A stretch of 27,440 nucleotides of DNA from positions 1-27,440 of the forward strand of contig JAAXHF010000383.1 in NCBI GenBank assembly GCA_012271025.1, read 5' to 3'. Source of the stretch: Deltaproteobacteria bacterium. GTDB taxonomy: Bacteria > Desulfobacterota_B > Binatia > Bin18. Both the position numbers and the translations under genes were made by a program. Below, one piece after another: positions 14,709-23,547 of the stretch; position 1 is the first letter of the stretch, and each line of letters begins with the position of its first letter. The notes under the pieces were generated by a model. It was not told the origin of the DNA and ran no database searches. It worked only from the letters and a program-made list of their open reading frames with translations.

Positions 14709-15190
14709 CCAGTAAAGGCACGCGCAGCCCCCTCGACTACGCCTACCGCCTGCTGGGCCGACGCGCCTACAGCACGGCCGGTCTGGCGGCAAAGATGCGC
14801 GCCACCGGCTTCAGCCCCCACACGGCGGCGCGGACCGTCGCCCGCCTCAGCAACCAGGGCTATCTCAACGACACCCGGATGGCCGCCGAACTGACCCAAA
14901 GCTTGCAGGCGCGCGGCTTCGGCCCGGCCGCCATCCGCCAGAAACTCGTCCACCACCAGCTCGATGCCACCCTGATTGAGCAGACGCTTGAGGCGCGACA
15001 GCCGGCCCTCGAACTCGAGGCTGCTCGCAAGCTGCTGGCTAGCCGTTTCCCTGCGGACGCGCTACAACAGGCCAAGACCTATGCCCGGGCGTTGCGCCTG
15101 CTCATGCGCCGTGGCTATTCCTACGAGCTTGCCAAACAGCTGTTGGGCAGCCCACCCCAGGATGAGAAGGGGGTCGATGATCTCATGTAG
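14705..15190 (+). CDS. recX: Regulatory protein RecX
   Basis: The start is taken as the ATG overlapping the aroC stop (ATGA), giving 161 residues, typical for RecX. RecX binds RecA filaments and inhibits recombinase and co-protease activity. The three tandem helical repeats can be followed: 'YRLLGRRAYSTAGLAAKM' with 'AARTVARLSNQGYLNDTRMA', 'QARGFGPAAIRQKLVHHQL', and the final 'ALRLLMRRGYSYELAKQLL'. alaS follows, as in the common recA-recX-alaS order, but recA is absent and aroC takes its place. The last codons lie inside the left arm of a strong hairpin. Confidence 0.9.
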   Translation: MTSKGTRSPLDYAYRLLGRRAYSTAGLAAKMRATGFSPHTAARTVARLSNQGYLNDTRMAAELTQSLQARGFGPAAIRQKLVHHQLDATLIEQTLEARQPALELEAARKLLASRFPADALQQAKTYARALRLLMRRGYSYELAKQLLGSPPQDEKGVDDLM

Positions 15191-15216
15191 ACGAGGTCGT
15201 CATCATTGACCCCCTT
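15167..15216 (+). terminator. Hairpin at the recX end (copy A of an intergenic repeat family)
   Basis: Arms 15167-15181 and 15202-15216 pair over 15 bp with one G-T wobble and a 20-nt loop; TTTT covers the last bases, so it could act as an intrinsic terminator or attenuator before alaS. Read on the minus strand, 15204-15176 has the pattern GATGAC...GATCATC shared with elements at 22046 and 25451. Confidence 0.5.
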
Positions 15217-15254
15217 TTGGTCGAGTGAGCCCAGCGGCCGAAAGAAGACGAGCC

Positions 15255-17900
15255 ATGACGGGAAACGAGATTCGAGACAGTTTTCTGCGTTTTTTTGCCG
15301 ACCGGGGCCATCGCATCGTGCCCAGCGCGTCTATCATTCCAGCCAGCGACCCGACGCTCCTGTTCACCAATGCGGGCATGGTGCCGTTCAAGAATATCTT
15401 TCTGGGCATGGAACAGCCGGCCCATACCCGGGTGGTCGATTCCCAGAAGTGTCTGCGGGTGTCGGGCAAACACAACGACCTCGAAGAAGTCGGCCGCGAT
15501 ACCTATCACCACACCTTCTTTGAGATGCTCGGCAACTGGTCGTTTGGCGATTACTACAAAGCCGAAGCCATTGGCTGGGCCTGGGAACTGCTGACCGAGG
15601 TGTGGCACCTGCCCTCCGGGCAGCTGTGGGCAAGCGTGTATACCACCGACGATGAGGCCGACGAGCTGTGGCGGACGCGGACCAGCATCAATCCAGACCA
15701 GATTCTGCGCTTTGGCGAAAAAGACAACTTCTGGGAGATGGGCGAGACCGGGCCGTGCGGACCGTGCTCCGAGATTCACATCGACCGTGGGCCGGGGTCG
15801 TGCGAGCTGGCCAACACCCCGGGCCACACCTGCGGCGTCAACGCCGACTGCCCCCGCTTTATCGAGCTGTGGAATCTGGTGTTCATTCAGTACAACCGCA
15901 ACCCCGACCGTTCGCTCGACGATCTGCCGGCCACCCATGTGGATACCGGCATGGGTCTGGAGCGCGTCGCCGCAGTCCTCCAGGATGTGCCGGGCAATTA
16001 CGACTCTGACCTGCTGCGCGACGTCATCCGCGCCACCGAAGCGCTCAGCACGATGCGCTATGGCACTGCTCCAGACAGCGACATTTCCTTTCGGGTGATT
16101 GCCGACCATGCCCGGGCGGCCGCGATTGCGATTGCCGACGGCGTTGTGCCGACCAATGACGGCCGGGGCTATGTGCTGCGCCGCATTATGCGCCGGGCTC
16201 TGCGCCACGGGCGTCTGATCGGCTTTGAGCAGCCCTTTTTGTGGCGCGTCGTTGACAGCGTGGTATCGCTGATGGGCCAGGCGTATCCCGAGTTGAACGA
16301 GCGCAGGGACTATCTCAGCGAGGTCATTCGGACCGAGGAAGAACGCTTTTCAGACACCCTAGGCAGGGGCCTGAGCCTGCTGGAGCAGGAGATCGGCAGC
16401 CTGCGAGCCGGGTCGGCCACCCGCCTGTCTGGGGAGATTGCCTTTCGCCTGTACGATACCTACGGCTTTCCGCTGGACCTGACCGAAGACTTCCTGGCCT
16501 CAGAGGGGTTTGCGCTTGACCGGGACGGTTTTGAGCGGGCCATGGAACAGCAGCGCAGCCGTGCCCGCGAGAGCCAGAAAGACCTCGTGTATATCAACAC
16601 CGGTCTGACGGACCTGCACTCCCGTTTTGTCGGCGACCGGATTACCGAGTGGGAGTCCGAGATCCTGGCCGTGCTGGTCGATGGAGAATCGCGCGGCGGT
16701 CCGGTCGGTCAGGGGCAAGCGGTCGAGATTGTCACCGCCGAGACGCCTTTTTATGGCGAATCCGGCGGTCAGGTGGGGGATAACGGCCGCCTGGAGACCA
16801 CCCGGGGTGATCGTGTCGAGATTCTCGATACCCAGAAGCCCCAGCCGCTGCTGACGGTCCATCGTGGTCGGGTCAGCCGTGGGGCGGTTCAGACCGGCGA
16901 CCGGGTGCGTCTTATTCTCGACACCGCGCGGCGTGAGGCGACGCGGCTCAACCACTCGGCCACCCACGTGATGCACGCCGCCCTCAGACAGGTCTTGGGC
17001 AGCCACGTCCGCCAAGCCGGCTCCCTGGTGACCCCGGACCGCCTGCGTTTCGACTTTACCCATACCAGCCCGGTCAAACCGGACGAGCTGGCCCACATCG
17101 AGACCCTGGTCAATACCCATATCCGTGACAACGCCGAGGTCAGCAGCGCGGAGATGTCCCTCAACGAGGCGCTCAAAAGCGGCGCCCTGGCCTTCTTCGG
17201 CGAAAAGTACGGCGAGATCGTCCGCGTAGTCCAGATGGGGGACTTCTCAACCGAACTGTGTGGCGGCACCCATGTCGGCCGCACCGGCGATATCGGTCTG
17301 TTCAAGCTCAGGGCCGAGAGCGGCGTGGCGTCCGGGGTGCGGCGCGTCGAAGCCACGACAGGCGAGGCCGCCCTCGACTGGGTGCGTCACAAAGAGCAGT
17401 TGCTCAAAGAGGTGGGGACACTGGTCAAGGGCGCGGAAGAAGACGTGACCGCCAAGATCTCCCGCCTGCTGGCCCAACAGCGCGAGCTGGAAAAGCAGCT
17501 GGCCGAGCTGCAAAGCCAGGTGGCCGGCTCGCAGAGCGATGCGCTGCTCAGCCAGGCGCGACAGCTGCACGGCATCAACGTTCTGGCCAGCCGGGTCGAG
17601 GGGGTTGAGGCCGCAGGTCTGCGGGAGATGGCCGACCGGCTGCGCGATAAGCTCCAGCCGGGAGTCATTGTGCTGGGTCTGGTCAAAGACGAGCGGGTCA
17701 GTCTGCTGGCAGCGGTCAGCAAAGACGTGACCGAGCGCTATCAGGCCGGGGCGCTGATCAAACAGCTCGCTCCGATCGTCGGTGGTGGTGGTGGCGGCCG
17801 GCCGGACTTTGCCCAGGCCGGCGGCAAAAATCCTGCCCGGCTGGATGAAGCGCTGCAAAAGGTGTATGAGCTGATTGAGCACGGTACGGAGGAACGCTGA
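15255..17900 (+). CDS. alaS: Alanine--tRNA ligase
   Basis: An 881-residue alanyl-tRNA synthetase (EC 6.1.1.7), full length. A GTG at 15225 is in frame, but the ATG at 15255 gives the canonical start 'MTGNEIRDSFLRFF'. In order: class II catalytic core with 'PTLLFTNAGMVPFKNIFLG' and 'GETGPCGPCSEIH'; tRNA-recognition middle domain; editing domain with its zinc ligands H567 and H571 in 'HSATH' and C669 and H673 in 'CGGTH'; coiled-coil linker (about 720-770); and C-Ala domain with the glycine-rich 'GGGGGGRPDF' near 842. All editing ligands are present, so clearance of Ser- and Gly-tRNA(Ala) should work. A hairpin lies between recX and this gene. Confidence 0.97.
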   Translation: MTGNEIRDSFLRFFADRGHRIVPSASIIPASDPTLLFTNAGMVPFKNIFLGMEQPAHTRVVDSQKCLRVSGKHNDLEEVGRDTYHHTFFEMLGNWSFGDYYKAEAIGWAWELLTEVWHLPSGQLWASVYTTDDEADELWRTRTSINPDQILRFGEKDNFWEMGETGPCGPCSEIHIDRGPGSCELANTPGHTCGVNADCPRFIELWNLVFIQYNRNPDRSLDDLPATHVDTGMGLERVAAVLQDVPGNYDSDLLRDVIRATEALSTMRYGTAPDSDISFRVIADHARAAAIAIADGVVPTNDGRGYVLRRIMRRALRHGRLIGFEQPFLWRVVDSVVSLMGQAYPELNERRDYLSEVIRTEEERFSDTLGRGLSLLEQEIGSLRAGSATRLSGEIAFRLYDTYGFPLDLTEDFLASEGFALDRDGFERAMEQQRSRARESQKDLVYINTGLTDLHSRFVGDRITEWESEILAVLVDGESRGGPVGQGQAVEIVTAETPFYGESGGQVGDNGRLETTRGDRVEILDTQKPQPLLTVHRGRVSRGAVQTGDRVRLILDTARREATRLNHSATHVMHAALRQVLGSHVRQAGSLVTPDRLRFDFTHTSPVKPDELAHIETLVNTHIRDNAEVSSAEMSLNEALKSGALAFFGEKYGEIVRVVQMGDFSTELCGGTHVGRTGDIGLFKLRAESGVASGVRRVEATTGEAALDWVRHKEQLLKEVGTLVKGAEEDVTAKISRLLAQQRELEKQLAELQSQVAGSQSDALLSQARQLHGINVLASRVEGVEAAGLREMADRLRDKLQPGVIVLGLVKDERVSLLAAVSKDVTERYQAGALIKQLAPIVGGGGGGRPDFAQAGGKNPARLDEALQKVYELIEHGTEER

Positions 17901-17960
17901 TCGCTTGATGAGACGGTCAGCCTTCCCCTGTCTGGAGACGGCACGCCAGCCCGGAGCCCT

Positions 17961-19160
17961 ATGGAGCATCACCTCCGAGACACGTCCCACCTGGAGTTTG
18001 ACGATCCTCGTTTCTTCCGCGACCTGCTGGGGAACCAGGACGCCCACCTGCGCGGCATGGAAAAAGCGCTGGGGGTGAAAATATCGGCCACGGGCTGCGG
18101 TCTGAACATTGCAGGCGAGGATCACCAGCGCGAGCTCGCCGGCCGGGTGGCGACCCAGCTGTACGGCCTGATTAAAAGCGGCTATCCGGTCTATCCCAGC
18201 GACGTTGACTACGCCATTCGCATCCTGAGCCGCAACCGGTCGGCCAAGCTGCGCGATATCTTTCTGGATACCGTCTATATCTCGTCCAAACGCCGCACGA
18301 TCACGCCCAAAAGCCTGGTCCAAAAGTCGTACATCGACGCCATCCGCACCCACGACATCGTGTTCGGCATCGGTCCGGCAGGAACCGGAAAAACCTATCT
18401 GGCCATGGCCGTAGCGGTTGCCGCCCTCATGAAGCAGAAGGTGAGCCGGGTGGTCCTCACCCGGCCGGCGGTCGAAGCCGGAGAAAAACTCGGCTTTCTG
18501 CCCGGCGACCTGGCCGAAAAGATCAACCCCTATCTGCGGCCCCTGTACGACGCCCTGTACGACATGGTCGATTTTGACCGGGCGCGAAAAATGATCGAAC
18601 GCGGCACGATCGAGGTCGCGCCCCTGGCGTTCATGCGCGGCCGGACGCTCAACGATTCCTTTGTCATTCTGGACGAGGCCCAGAACACCACGAGTGAGCA
18701 AATGAAGATGTTCCTGACCCGCCTCGGCTATGGCTCGCAGGCGGTCATCACCGGTGACATCACCCAGATCGATCTGCCGCCCGGCACCCGGTCCGGCCTC
18801 AAAGAGGCGCGCTCCATTCTGCGCAATATCGACGGCATCGAGTTTACCCTGTTCACCGAAAAGGACGTGGTCCGCCACCGGCTGGTCCAGGATGTGATTA
18901 GCGCCTATGAACGCGACCAAGAAAAACGAGAGCAGACCAGACACGCCCGCCGAGACCGCCGCCGGCAGCGCCAAGCCGGGACTCGTCATCGACATCTGCG
19001 GAACAACGCCGACGGTGAGTCGGACCGTGCTCCGCAGCTGGGCCAGGAAGATCCTCCGTCATCTGGGACAGACCCCGGCCGAACTCAGCATCGCCCTGGT
19101 CCGCGATCCGCAGATCCGCCGGCTCAACCGTCAGTACCGCCGCCAGGACAGCCCGACTGA
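17961..19160 (+). CDS. phoH: PhoH-family ATPase with an extended C-terminus overlapping ybeY
   Basis: PhoH-like proteins are P-loop ATPases related to the helicase part of RecD, linked to RNA metabolism and usually encoded before ybeY, as here. Residues 1-110 hold a KH-like N-terminal region; 'GPAGTGKT' (138-145) is Walker A and 'FVILDEAQN' (about 233-241) Walker B; 'AVITGDITQIDLP' follows. The family normally ends soon after 'HRLVQDVISAYERDQ' (about 310-320). Here the frame runs on about 80 residues to 399, a tail rich in Arg, Gln, Pro and His that is read out of frame with ybeY over 254 nt. That tail looks like a by-product of a lost stop codon or an assembly error. The ATPase domain is certain; the true 3' end is not. 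Confidence 0.9.
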   Translation: MEHHLRDTSHLEFDDPRFFRDLLGNQDAHLRGMEKALGVKISATGCGLNIAGEDHQRELAGRVATQLYGLIKSGYPVYPSDVDYAIRILSRNRSAKLRDIFLDTVYISSKRRTITPKSLVQKSYIDAIRTHDIVFGIGPAGTGKTYLAMAVAVAALMKQKVSRVVLTRPAVEAGEKLGFLPGDLAEKINPYLRPLYDALYDMVDFDRARKMIERGTIEVAPLAFMRGRTLNDSFVILDEAQNTTSEQMKMFLTRLGYGSQAVITGDITQIDLPPGTRSGLKEARSILRNIDGIEFTLFTEKDVVRHRLVQDVISAYERDQEKREQTRHARRDRRRQRQAGTRHRHLRNNADGESDRAPQLGQEDPPSSGTDPGRTQHRPGPRSADPPAQPSVPPPGQPD

Positions 19161-19395
19161 TGTGCTGTCCTTTCCCTTGGCCGACGCAACGTGCCCGTTT
19201 CTGCTCGGCGATGTCATCATCTCAGTCGAGACCGCCAGCCGTCAGGCCGCCGACCGTGGCGTCGGCCTGGCGGAAGAACTCCAGAGCTTGTTGATTCACG
19301 GGATATTACACCTGGTGGGCTACGACCACGAGGTCTCGACCAGCGCGGCGAGGCGGATGCGACGCAAGGAACGCGAACTCAAAGCCCGGCTGTAA
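18907..19395 (+). CDS. ybeY: Endoribonuclease YbeY
   Basis: A 162-residue YbeY, the metal-dependent single-strand RNase needed for 16S rRNA 3' maturation and ribosome quality control. The zinc motif H-x3-H-x5-H is complete: H131, H135 and H141 in 'HGILHLVGYDHE'. Before it come 'LNRQYRRQDSPTDVLSFPL' and 'LLGDVIISVETA', both standard. The domain proper begins near 'GLVIDI' (residue 25), so the first 24 residues are an unconserved lead; the ATG at 18907 is the only suitable start and lies inside the phoH frame, so translation is probably coupled. lnt follows after 10 bp. Confidence 0.94.
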   Translation: MNATKKNESRPDTPAETAAGSAKPGLVIDICGTTPTVSRTVLRSWARKILRHLGQTPAELSIALVRDPQIRRLNRQYRRQDSPTDVLSFPLADATCPFLLGDVIISVETASRQAADRGVGLAEELQSLLIHGILHLVGYDHEVSTSAARRMRRKERELKARL

Positions 19396-19405
19396 AGACC
19401 TCACC

Positions 19406-20983
19406 ATGCTGCCCCTGCTGTACTCCAGGCAGACCGCCCTGGTCTTTGCCAGCGGCATGCTGCTGTCGCTCGCCTTTCCCAAAGCCGATCTCGGCCTGAT
19501 AGCCTGGGTCGCTTTTGTTCCCCTGGTCTGGGTGGTGTGGGAAGGCTCCCTGCGCCGGGCCTTTTTCTACGGCTGGATGGGCGGCATGGGCTTCTATCTG
19601 TGCAGCGTCTACTGGGTCGTGCACACCATCGGTCTGTACAGCAACATCCATCCGGTCGTTGCCGTCATTCCCCTGTTCCTGATGTGCAGCATTCTGGCCG
19701 CCTACACCGGCGCCTTTGCCCTGGGCGTTCGTTGGTGTAAGGGCAACTGGCGCTGGCTCCTGATTTTTGGGCCCCTGCTGTGGGTCAGCCTGGAGTGGCT
19801 GCGGTCGTTTTTCTTCATCGGTTTTCCGTGGGTCAGCCTGGGCTATTCACAACATCGGTCGCTGAACCTGATCCAGATCGCCGAGCTGACCAGCGTGTAT
19901 GGCATCTCGGCCCTGGTCATCTTCGGCAACCTGGTCGTGTTCACCCTGGTCTATAAGCGCGGCCCCGGACGCGGGCGGCTGCTGGTGGGGACGGTCGCCC
20001 TCATCCTGTGCGTCATGGCCTGGGGTTCGTGGCGCCGTGCCCAGCTGGCCAGCCTGCCCCACGACCAGCGCCTGCGCGTCGGTGTCGTTCAGGGCAATAT
20101 CGAACAGGACGAAAAATGGCGACCAGCCTTTCAGGCCGAAACAATCGCCCGCTACGCCCGGATGACGCGCCAGGCCGCCGCCCAGGACACCACGCTGATT
20201 GTCTGGCCGGAAACCGCGGTGCCCTTCTTCTTTCAGTCGGACTATACCTACCGTGGCCGGATTCTCGGTCTGGCCCGTGAGATGAAGACCCCGCTGCTGT
20301 TCGGCAGCCCCGCCTTCGAGCGCGGCCCGCGCCGCGTCACCCTGTTCAACCGGGCCTATCTGTTGTCGGCCGAGGCCGAGGTCGTGGACCGCTATGACAA
20401 GATCATTCTCACCCCGTTCGGGGAGTTCATCCCTTTTCAGGATAGCTTTCTGTTTTTTCTGGATAAACTCGTCGAAGGCATTGGCGACTTTGCCCCCGGA
20501 ACCACGCCGACCGTTTTTCCGCTGCCACCGCACGCCTTTGGCGTCCTGATTTGCTACGAGGGCATTTTTCCAGACCTGGCTCGCCGCTTCGTTGAAGGCG
20601 GAGCCACCTTTCTGGTGAATATCACCAATGACGCCTGGTTCGGCCGGACCGCCGCCCCGTATCAACACCTGATGATGGGAGCCCTGCGCGCGGTGGAAAA
20701 CCGGGTGCCGCTCGTCCGGGCGGCCAACACCGGCATTTCCGCAGTGGTCGATGTGACGGGTGCGGTGCAAACCCGCACACAGCTGAATGAGACGACGTTC
20801 TTTGTCGACGACATCAGCTGGCCTCGGGTGACCAGCTTCTATACCAGGTATGGCGACATCTTCGCCCGCCTGTGTGCCCTCAGCTGTCTGGGTATGCTAG
20901 GATATCGCTCTGTGAGGTATTACCAACGTCAAGTCCGCAAGGGAGGACCGCATGCTGGCCGAGTTGAAGGAAAAACTGACTGA
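19406..20983 (+). CDS. lnt: Apolipoprotein N-acyltransferase
   Basis: A 525-residue inner-membrane enzyme that N-acylates the lipidated cysteine of outer-membrane lipoproteins (EC 2.3.1.269), marking the host as Gram-negative. About seven hydrophobic segments lie in residues 10-215 and one near 490; between them is the periplasmic nitrilase-like domain. The catalytic triad is present: E269 in 'IVWPETAVPF', K332 in 'YDKIILTPFGE' and C383 in 'VLICYEGIF'. The MLP start is 10 bp after ybeY. The last 32 bp overlap prfB in another frame. Confidence 0.96.
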   Translation: MLPLLYSRQTALVFASGMLLSLAFPKADLGLIAWVAFVPLVWVVWEGSLRRAFFYGWMGGMGFYLCSVYWVVHTIGLYSNIHPVVAVIPLFLMCSILAAYTGAFALGVRWCKGNWRWLLIFGPLLWVSLEWLRSFFFIGFPWVSLGYSQHRSLNLIQIAELTSVYGISALVIFGNLVVFTLVYKRGPGRGRLLVGTVALILCVMAWGSWRRAQLASLPHDQRLRVGVVQGNIEQDEKWRPAFQAETIARYARMTRQAAAQDTTLIVWPETAVPFFFQSDYTYRGRILGLAREMKTPLLFGSPAFERGPRRVTLFNRAYLLSAEAEVVDRYDKIILTPFGEFIPFQDSFLFFLDKLVEGIGDFAPGTTPTVFPLPPHAFGVLICYEGIFPDLARRFVEGGATFLVNITNDAWFGRTAAPYQHLMMGALRAVENRVPLVRAANTGISAVVDVTGAVQTRTQLNETTFFVDDISWPRVTSFYTRYGDIFARLCALSCLGMLGYRSVRYYQRQVRKGGPHAGRVEGKTD

Positions 20984-22050
20984 CCTCCAGACCCGGGTGG
21001 ACAAGCTCGGGAGGCATCTTTGACATTGCCGCCAAAGAGACCCGCATCGCCGCGCTCGAAGAACTGATCGGCGCTGACGAATTCTGGCACGACCAGGACA
21101 CGGCCCAGACTGTCCTCAAAGAGCGCGCCGCGCTGCGCGATACGGTCGGCGCCTGGAAGACGCAGCAGCAGGCGCTGGCCGACGCCCTGGTCTTCTTTGA
21201 AATGGCCGAGGCCGGCGATGCCGAGGCGACCGACGAGGTCGAAACCGCACTGGTCGAGATTGGTCAGGCCGTCAGCACGGCCGAGCTGCACCAGCTGCTC
21301 GGCGGTGAGCACGACAGCCACAACGCGATCGTCAGCCTGCGCCCCGGCGCCGGAGGACTCGAAGCCCAGGACTGGGCCGATATGCTGTTGCGCCTGTACC
21401 TGCGCTGGGCGGAGCGGCGCGGCTTTCGCACCGAGGTTGCCGAGTATCTGCCGGCAGAAGGCGGTGGCCTGAAAAACGCCACCTTCACCGTTGAAGGCGC
21501 CTATGCGTATGGCTATCTCCGCGCCGAAGCGGGGATTCATCGCCTCGTCCGCATCTCTCCGTTTGACGGCAACGCTCGGCGCCATACCTCCTTCGCCTCG
21601 CTGTTTGTGTATCCGGAGATCGACGATAGCGTTGAGATCGATATTCGCCCCGAGGATCTTCGCGTCGATACCTATCGGGCCAGCGGAGCGGGCGGCCAGC
21701 ACGTCAATAAAACCGACTCGGCCGTCCGCCTGACCCATCTGCCCAGCGGCCTTGTCGTCACCTGTCAAAATGAGCGATCGCAGCACCGTAACCGGACGAT
21801 GGCAATGAAAATCCTCCGCGCCCGTTTATATGAACACGAGTTGGAGAAACAAAAGGAGCGGATGGAAGATCTGGAAAAGAGCAAAAAGGATATTGCCTGG
21901 GGCAGTCAAATCCGCTCGTATGTCCTGCACCCCTACCGGATGGTCAAGGACCACCGCACCGGGGTCGAGATCGGGAATACGGACGCGGTGCTCGACGGTG
22001 ATATTGATCCCTTCATTGAAGCGTATCTGCTCCAAAACAGACGAGGATGA
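20952..22050 (+). CDS. prfB: Peptide chain release factor 2, with programmed +1 frameshift
   Basis: RF2 releases the protein at UGA and UAA codons. The gene begins at ATG 20952, 32 bp inside lnt, and reads 23 codons to an in-frame TGA at 21021. A +1 shift at CTT-TGA-C continues from 21022 to the TGA at 22050, giving 365 residues, the normal RF2 length. The stop-recognition tripeptide S202-P203-F204 is in 'RISPFDGNARRHTSF' and the catalytic GGQ (247-249) in 'GAGGQHVNKTDSAVRL'. The N-terminal helical domain is intact across the shift ('RHL' then 'DIAAKETRIAALEELIG'). The frameshift gives autoregulation: low RF2 slows termination at UGA and raises shifting. Confidence 0.96.
21009..21024 (+). promoter_or_regulatory. 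RF2 programmed +1 frameshift site
   Basis: GGGAGG (21009-21014) acts as an internal Shine-Dalgarno sequence, then a 3-nt spacer CAT, the slippery CTT, the stop TGA and the following C. This matches the E. coli layout (AGGGGG-UAU-CUU-UGA-C) in every element and in spacing. Confidence 0.95.
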
Positions 22051-22080
22051 CCACCTGACCAAGAAGAGAGATCATCGTCC
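22046..22080 (+). repeat. Intergenic repeat, copy B (after prfB)
   Basis: Begins at the prfB stop codon with GATGACCACCTGACC and ends with GATCATCGTCC. GATGA (22046-22050) can pair with TCATC (22072-22076) around a 21-nt loop. It shares a run of fixed positions with the elements at 15204-15171 (minus) and 25451-25485. Confidence 0.5.
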
Positions 22081-22134
22081 ATTTTGCCAACGCCTGGCCG
22101 CCCGAGCCGGCGCCGTACTCGGAAAGCACACGAC

Positions 22135-22536
22135 ATGACCGGAGAACTCGCCACACTACTCAAGCAAAAACGGGAAGAGCAGGGGCTGTCGTCCCAAGAG
22201 GTGTGCAGTAAGACGCGCATCCCAGAGTCCTATTTGTCCATCTTAGAGGGTCAGGGCGACCCGCGCGTGCTGGCCGATGCCCTGTATCTCGTCCCCTTTT
22301 TGTGCACCTACTCGACGTTTCTCGACCTGGACCCGGCCGAAACCGTTCCCAAATTCCTGGCCGATATCCGACACGAGACGCCCGGAGAGGGCGCACCCCA
22401 GCGCACGGCTCGCCCGTTTTTCCGTCCAATCGTCATCGGGCTTGTTCTTCTCGCCCTCGTCGTGCTGGGAGGCTATGTTTTCAAAGACAGCCTGCCCTGG
22501 CTTGAATCCCTTGGCAACACTTCGGGAAGCAGGTAG
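22135..22536 (+). CDS. RodZ-like helix-turn-helix membrane protein
   Basis: The frame extends back to a TTG at 22084, but the ATG at 22135, preceded by GGAAAG, gives the natural start 'MTGELATLLKQKREEQGLSS', for 133 residues. Residues 4-65 form a Cro/CI-like HTH of the HTH_25 type found in RodZ, with 'GLSSQEVCSKTRIPESYLSILE' as the DNA-binding-like helices. A single membrane helix follows at about 98-118 ('PIVIGLVLLALVVLGGYVF'), and only some 15 residues lie beyond it. True RodZ is longer and ends in a periplasmic beta domain, absent here, so this may be a short RodZ relative. Between prfB and the PAC2 gene, all on the plus strand. Confidence 0.8.
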   Translation: MTGELATLLKQKREEQGLSSQEVCSKTRIPESYLSILEGQGDPRVLADALYLVPFLCTYSTFLDLDPAETVPKFLADIRHETPGEGAPQRTARPFFRPIVIGLVLLALVVLGGYVFKDSLPWLESLGNTSGSR

Positions 22537-22602
22537 ACTCCTGCGACGCTTCAGCAGTGCATGGGCGTGTCATGTGCCCGTAGCTCAGAAGGAGGGGAAG
22601 TG

Positions 22603-23508
22603 ATGAGCGCACTACAGATACACGAACTCCCCACACTCACCGACCCGGTCTTGATCGTCGCCTTTGCCGGCTGGAACGACGCCGGGAATGCGGCGACGCA
22701 TGCCGCCGAGTTCCTGGTCAAGGGTCTGCAAGCCCGCAAGTTTGCCGGCATTGACCCTGAGGAATTCTATGATTTTTCTGAAACCCGGCCCCAGGTCCGC
22801 CTCAGAGAAGGGCTGTACCGGGAGATCAAGTGGCCAGCCAACGACTTTTTTTACTCCACGACTCCGGCCCTGCGCCGCAACCTGATTCTGGGGGTTGGCA
22901 TTGAACCGCAGTTGAAGTGGAAAACCTACTCGGCCGCCATTCTCGATCTGGCAAAACAGTGCGGGGTGAATCTGGTCATCACCCTCGGGGCGCTGCTGGC
23001 CGATGTGGCCTACTCGCGGCCGGTTCGGGTGGTGGGCTTCTCCAGCGATCCGACCCTGGCCAGCCAGATTCAGGTCACCCCGTCCCGCTACGAAGGTCCG
23101 ACCGGCATTGTCGGCGTGTTCAACGACGCCTGTCGCCAAGCCAGTCTGGCCTCGGCCAGCTTTTGGGCCAACGTGCCGCACTATATCTCGGCCACACCCA
23201 ATCCCAAGGCCGCCCTGGCCCTGGTCGAACGGCTCGAGTCCTTCCTCCAGTTCAGCATTGAAACCGCCGAGCTGAGCACCCAGGCGTTTGATTTCGATGC
23301 CAAAGTCGCCCAGGCCGTGTCCGAGAATGCCAATATGGCGGCCTATGTCAAACAGCTCGAAGAACGGGACCAGGAGGAAGGGGTCGGACTGGAGACCGCA
23401 CCCAAAGGCAAAGGCAACGGCAACGGTCACGCCAACGGTCATGATATGGAAGACGCGCTCCAGCGTTTCCTCCAGCAACGCAAAGATGACAAGGATGAGG
23501 ATGAATAA
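22603..23508 (+). CDS. PAC2 family protein
   Basis: A 301-residue protein of the PAC2 superfamily, related to eukaryotic and archaeal proteasome assembly chaperones but common in bacteria with no proteasome link proven. The signature start 'PVLIVAFAGWNDAGNAATHAAEFL' is seen, with 'FYDFSETRPQVRL', 'LITLGALLADVAYSRPVRV' and 'YEGPTGIVGVFNDAC' in order. A 30-residue linker rich in Gly, Asn, His and Lys (about 267-286) leads to a short helix ending in 'RKDDKDEDE'. The ATG at 22603 has AGGAGGGG 6 nt before it and is preferred over an upstream ATG at 22561. Neighbour of rimO; function unknown. Confidence 0.9.
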   Translation: MSALQIHELPTLTDPVLIVAFAGWNDAGNAATHAAEFLVKGLQARKFAGIDPEEFYDFSETRPQVRLREGLYREIKWPANDFFYSTTPALRRNLILGVGIEPQLKWKTYSAAILDLAKQCGVNLVITLGALLADVAYSRPVRVVGFSSDPTLASQIQVTPSRYEGPTGIVGVFNDACRQASLASASFWANVPHYISATPNPKAALALVERLESFLQFSIETAELSTQAFDFDAKVAQAVSENANMAAYVKQLEERDQEEGVGLETAPKGKGNGNGHANGHDMEDALQRFLQQRKDDKDEDE

Positions 23509-23547
23509 GGCCGGGCAGCAGCTGCAGCCCGCCGCCAGACACCCGGC

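Noticed and set aside
15225..15254. Earlier GTG start for alaS
   Set aside because: Adds ten residues not typical for AlaS; the ATG at 15255 gives the conserved N-terminus.
17247..18995. 582-codon open frame on the minus strand
   Set aside because: It lies antisense to alaS and phoH and has no recognisable domain; a shadow of real genes.
22573..22592. tRNA-like stretch GCCCGTAGCTCAG just before the PAC2 gene
   Set aside because: It looks like the 5' end and D-arm of a tRNA, but no anticodon arm, T-arm or 3' half follows; the next bases are the ribosome-binding site and start of the PAC2 gene. Coincidence or a very short remnant.
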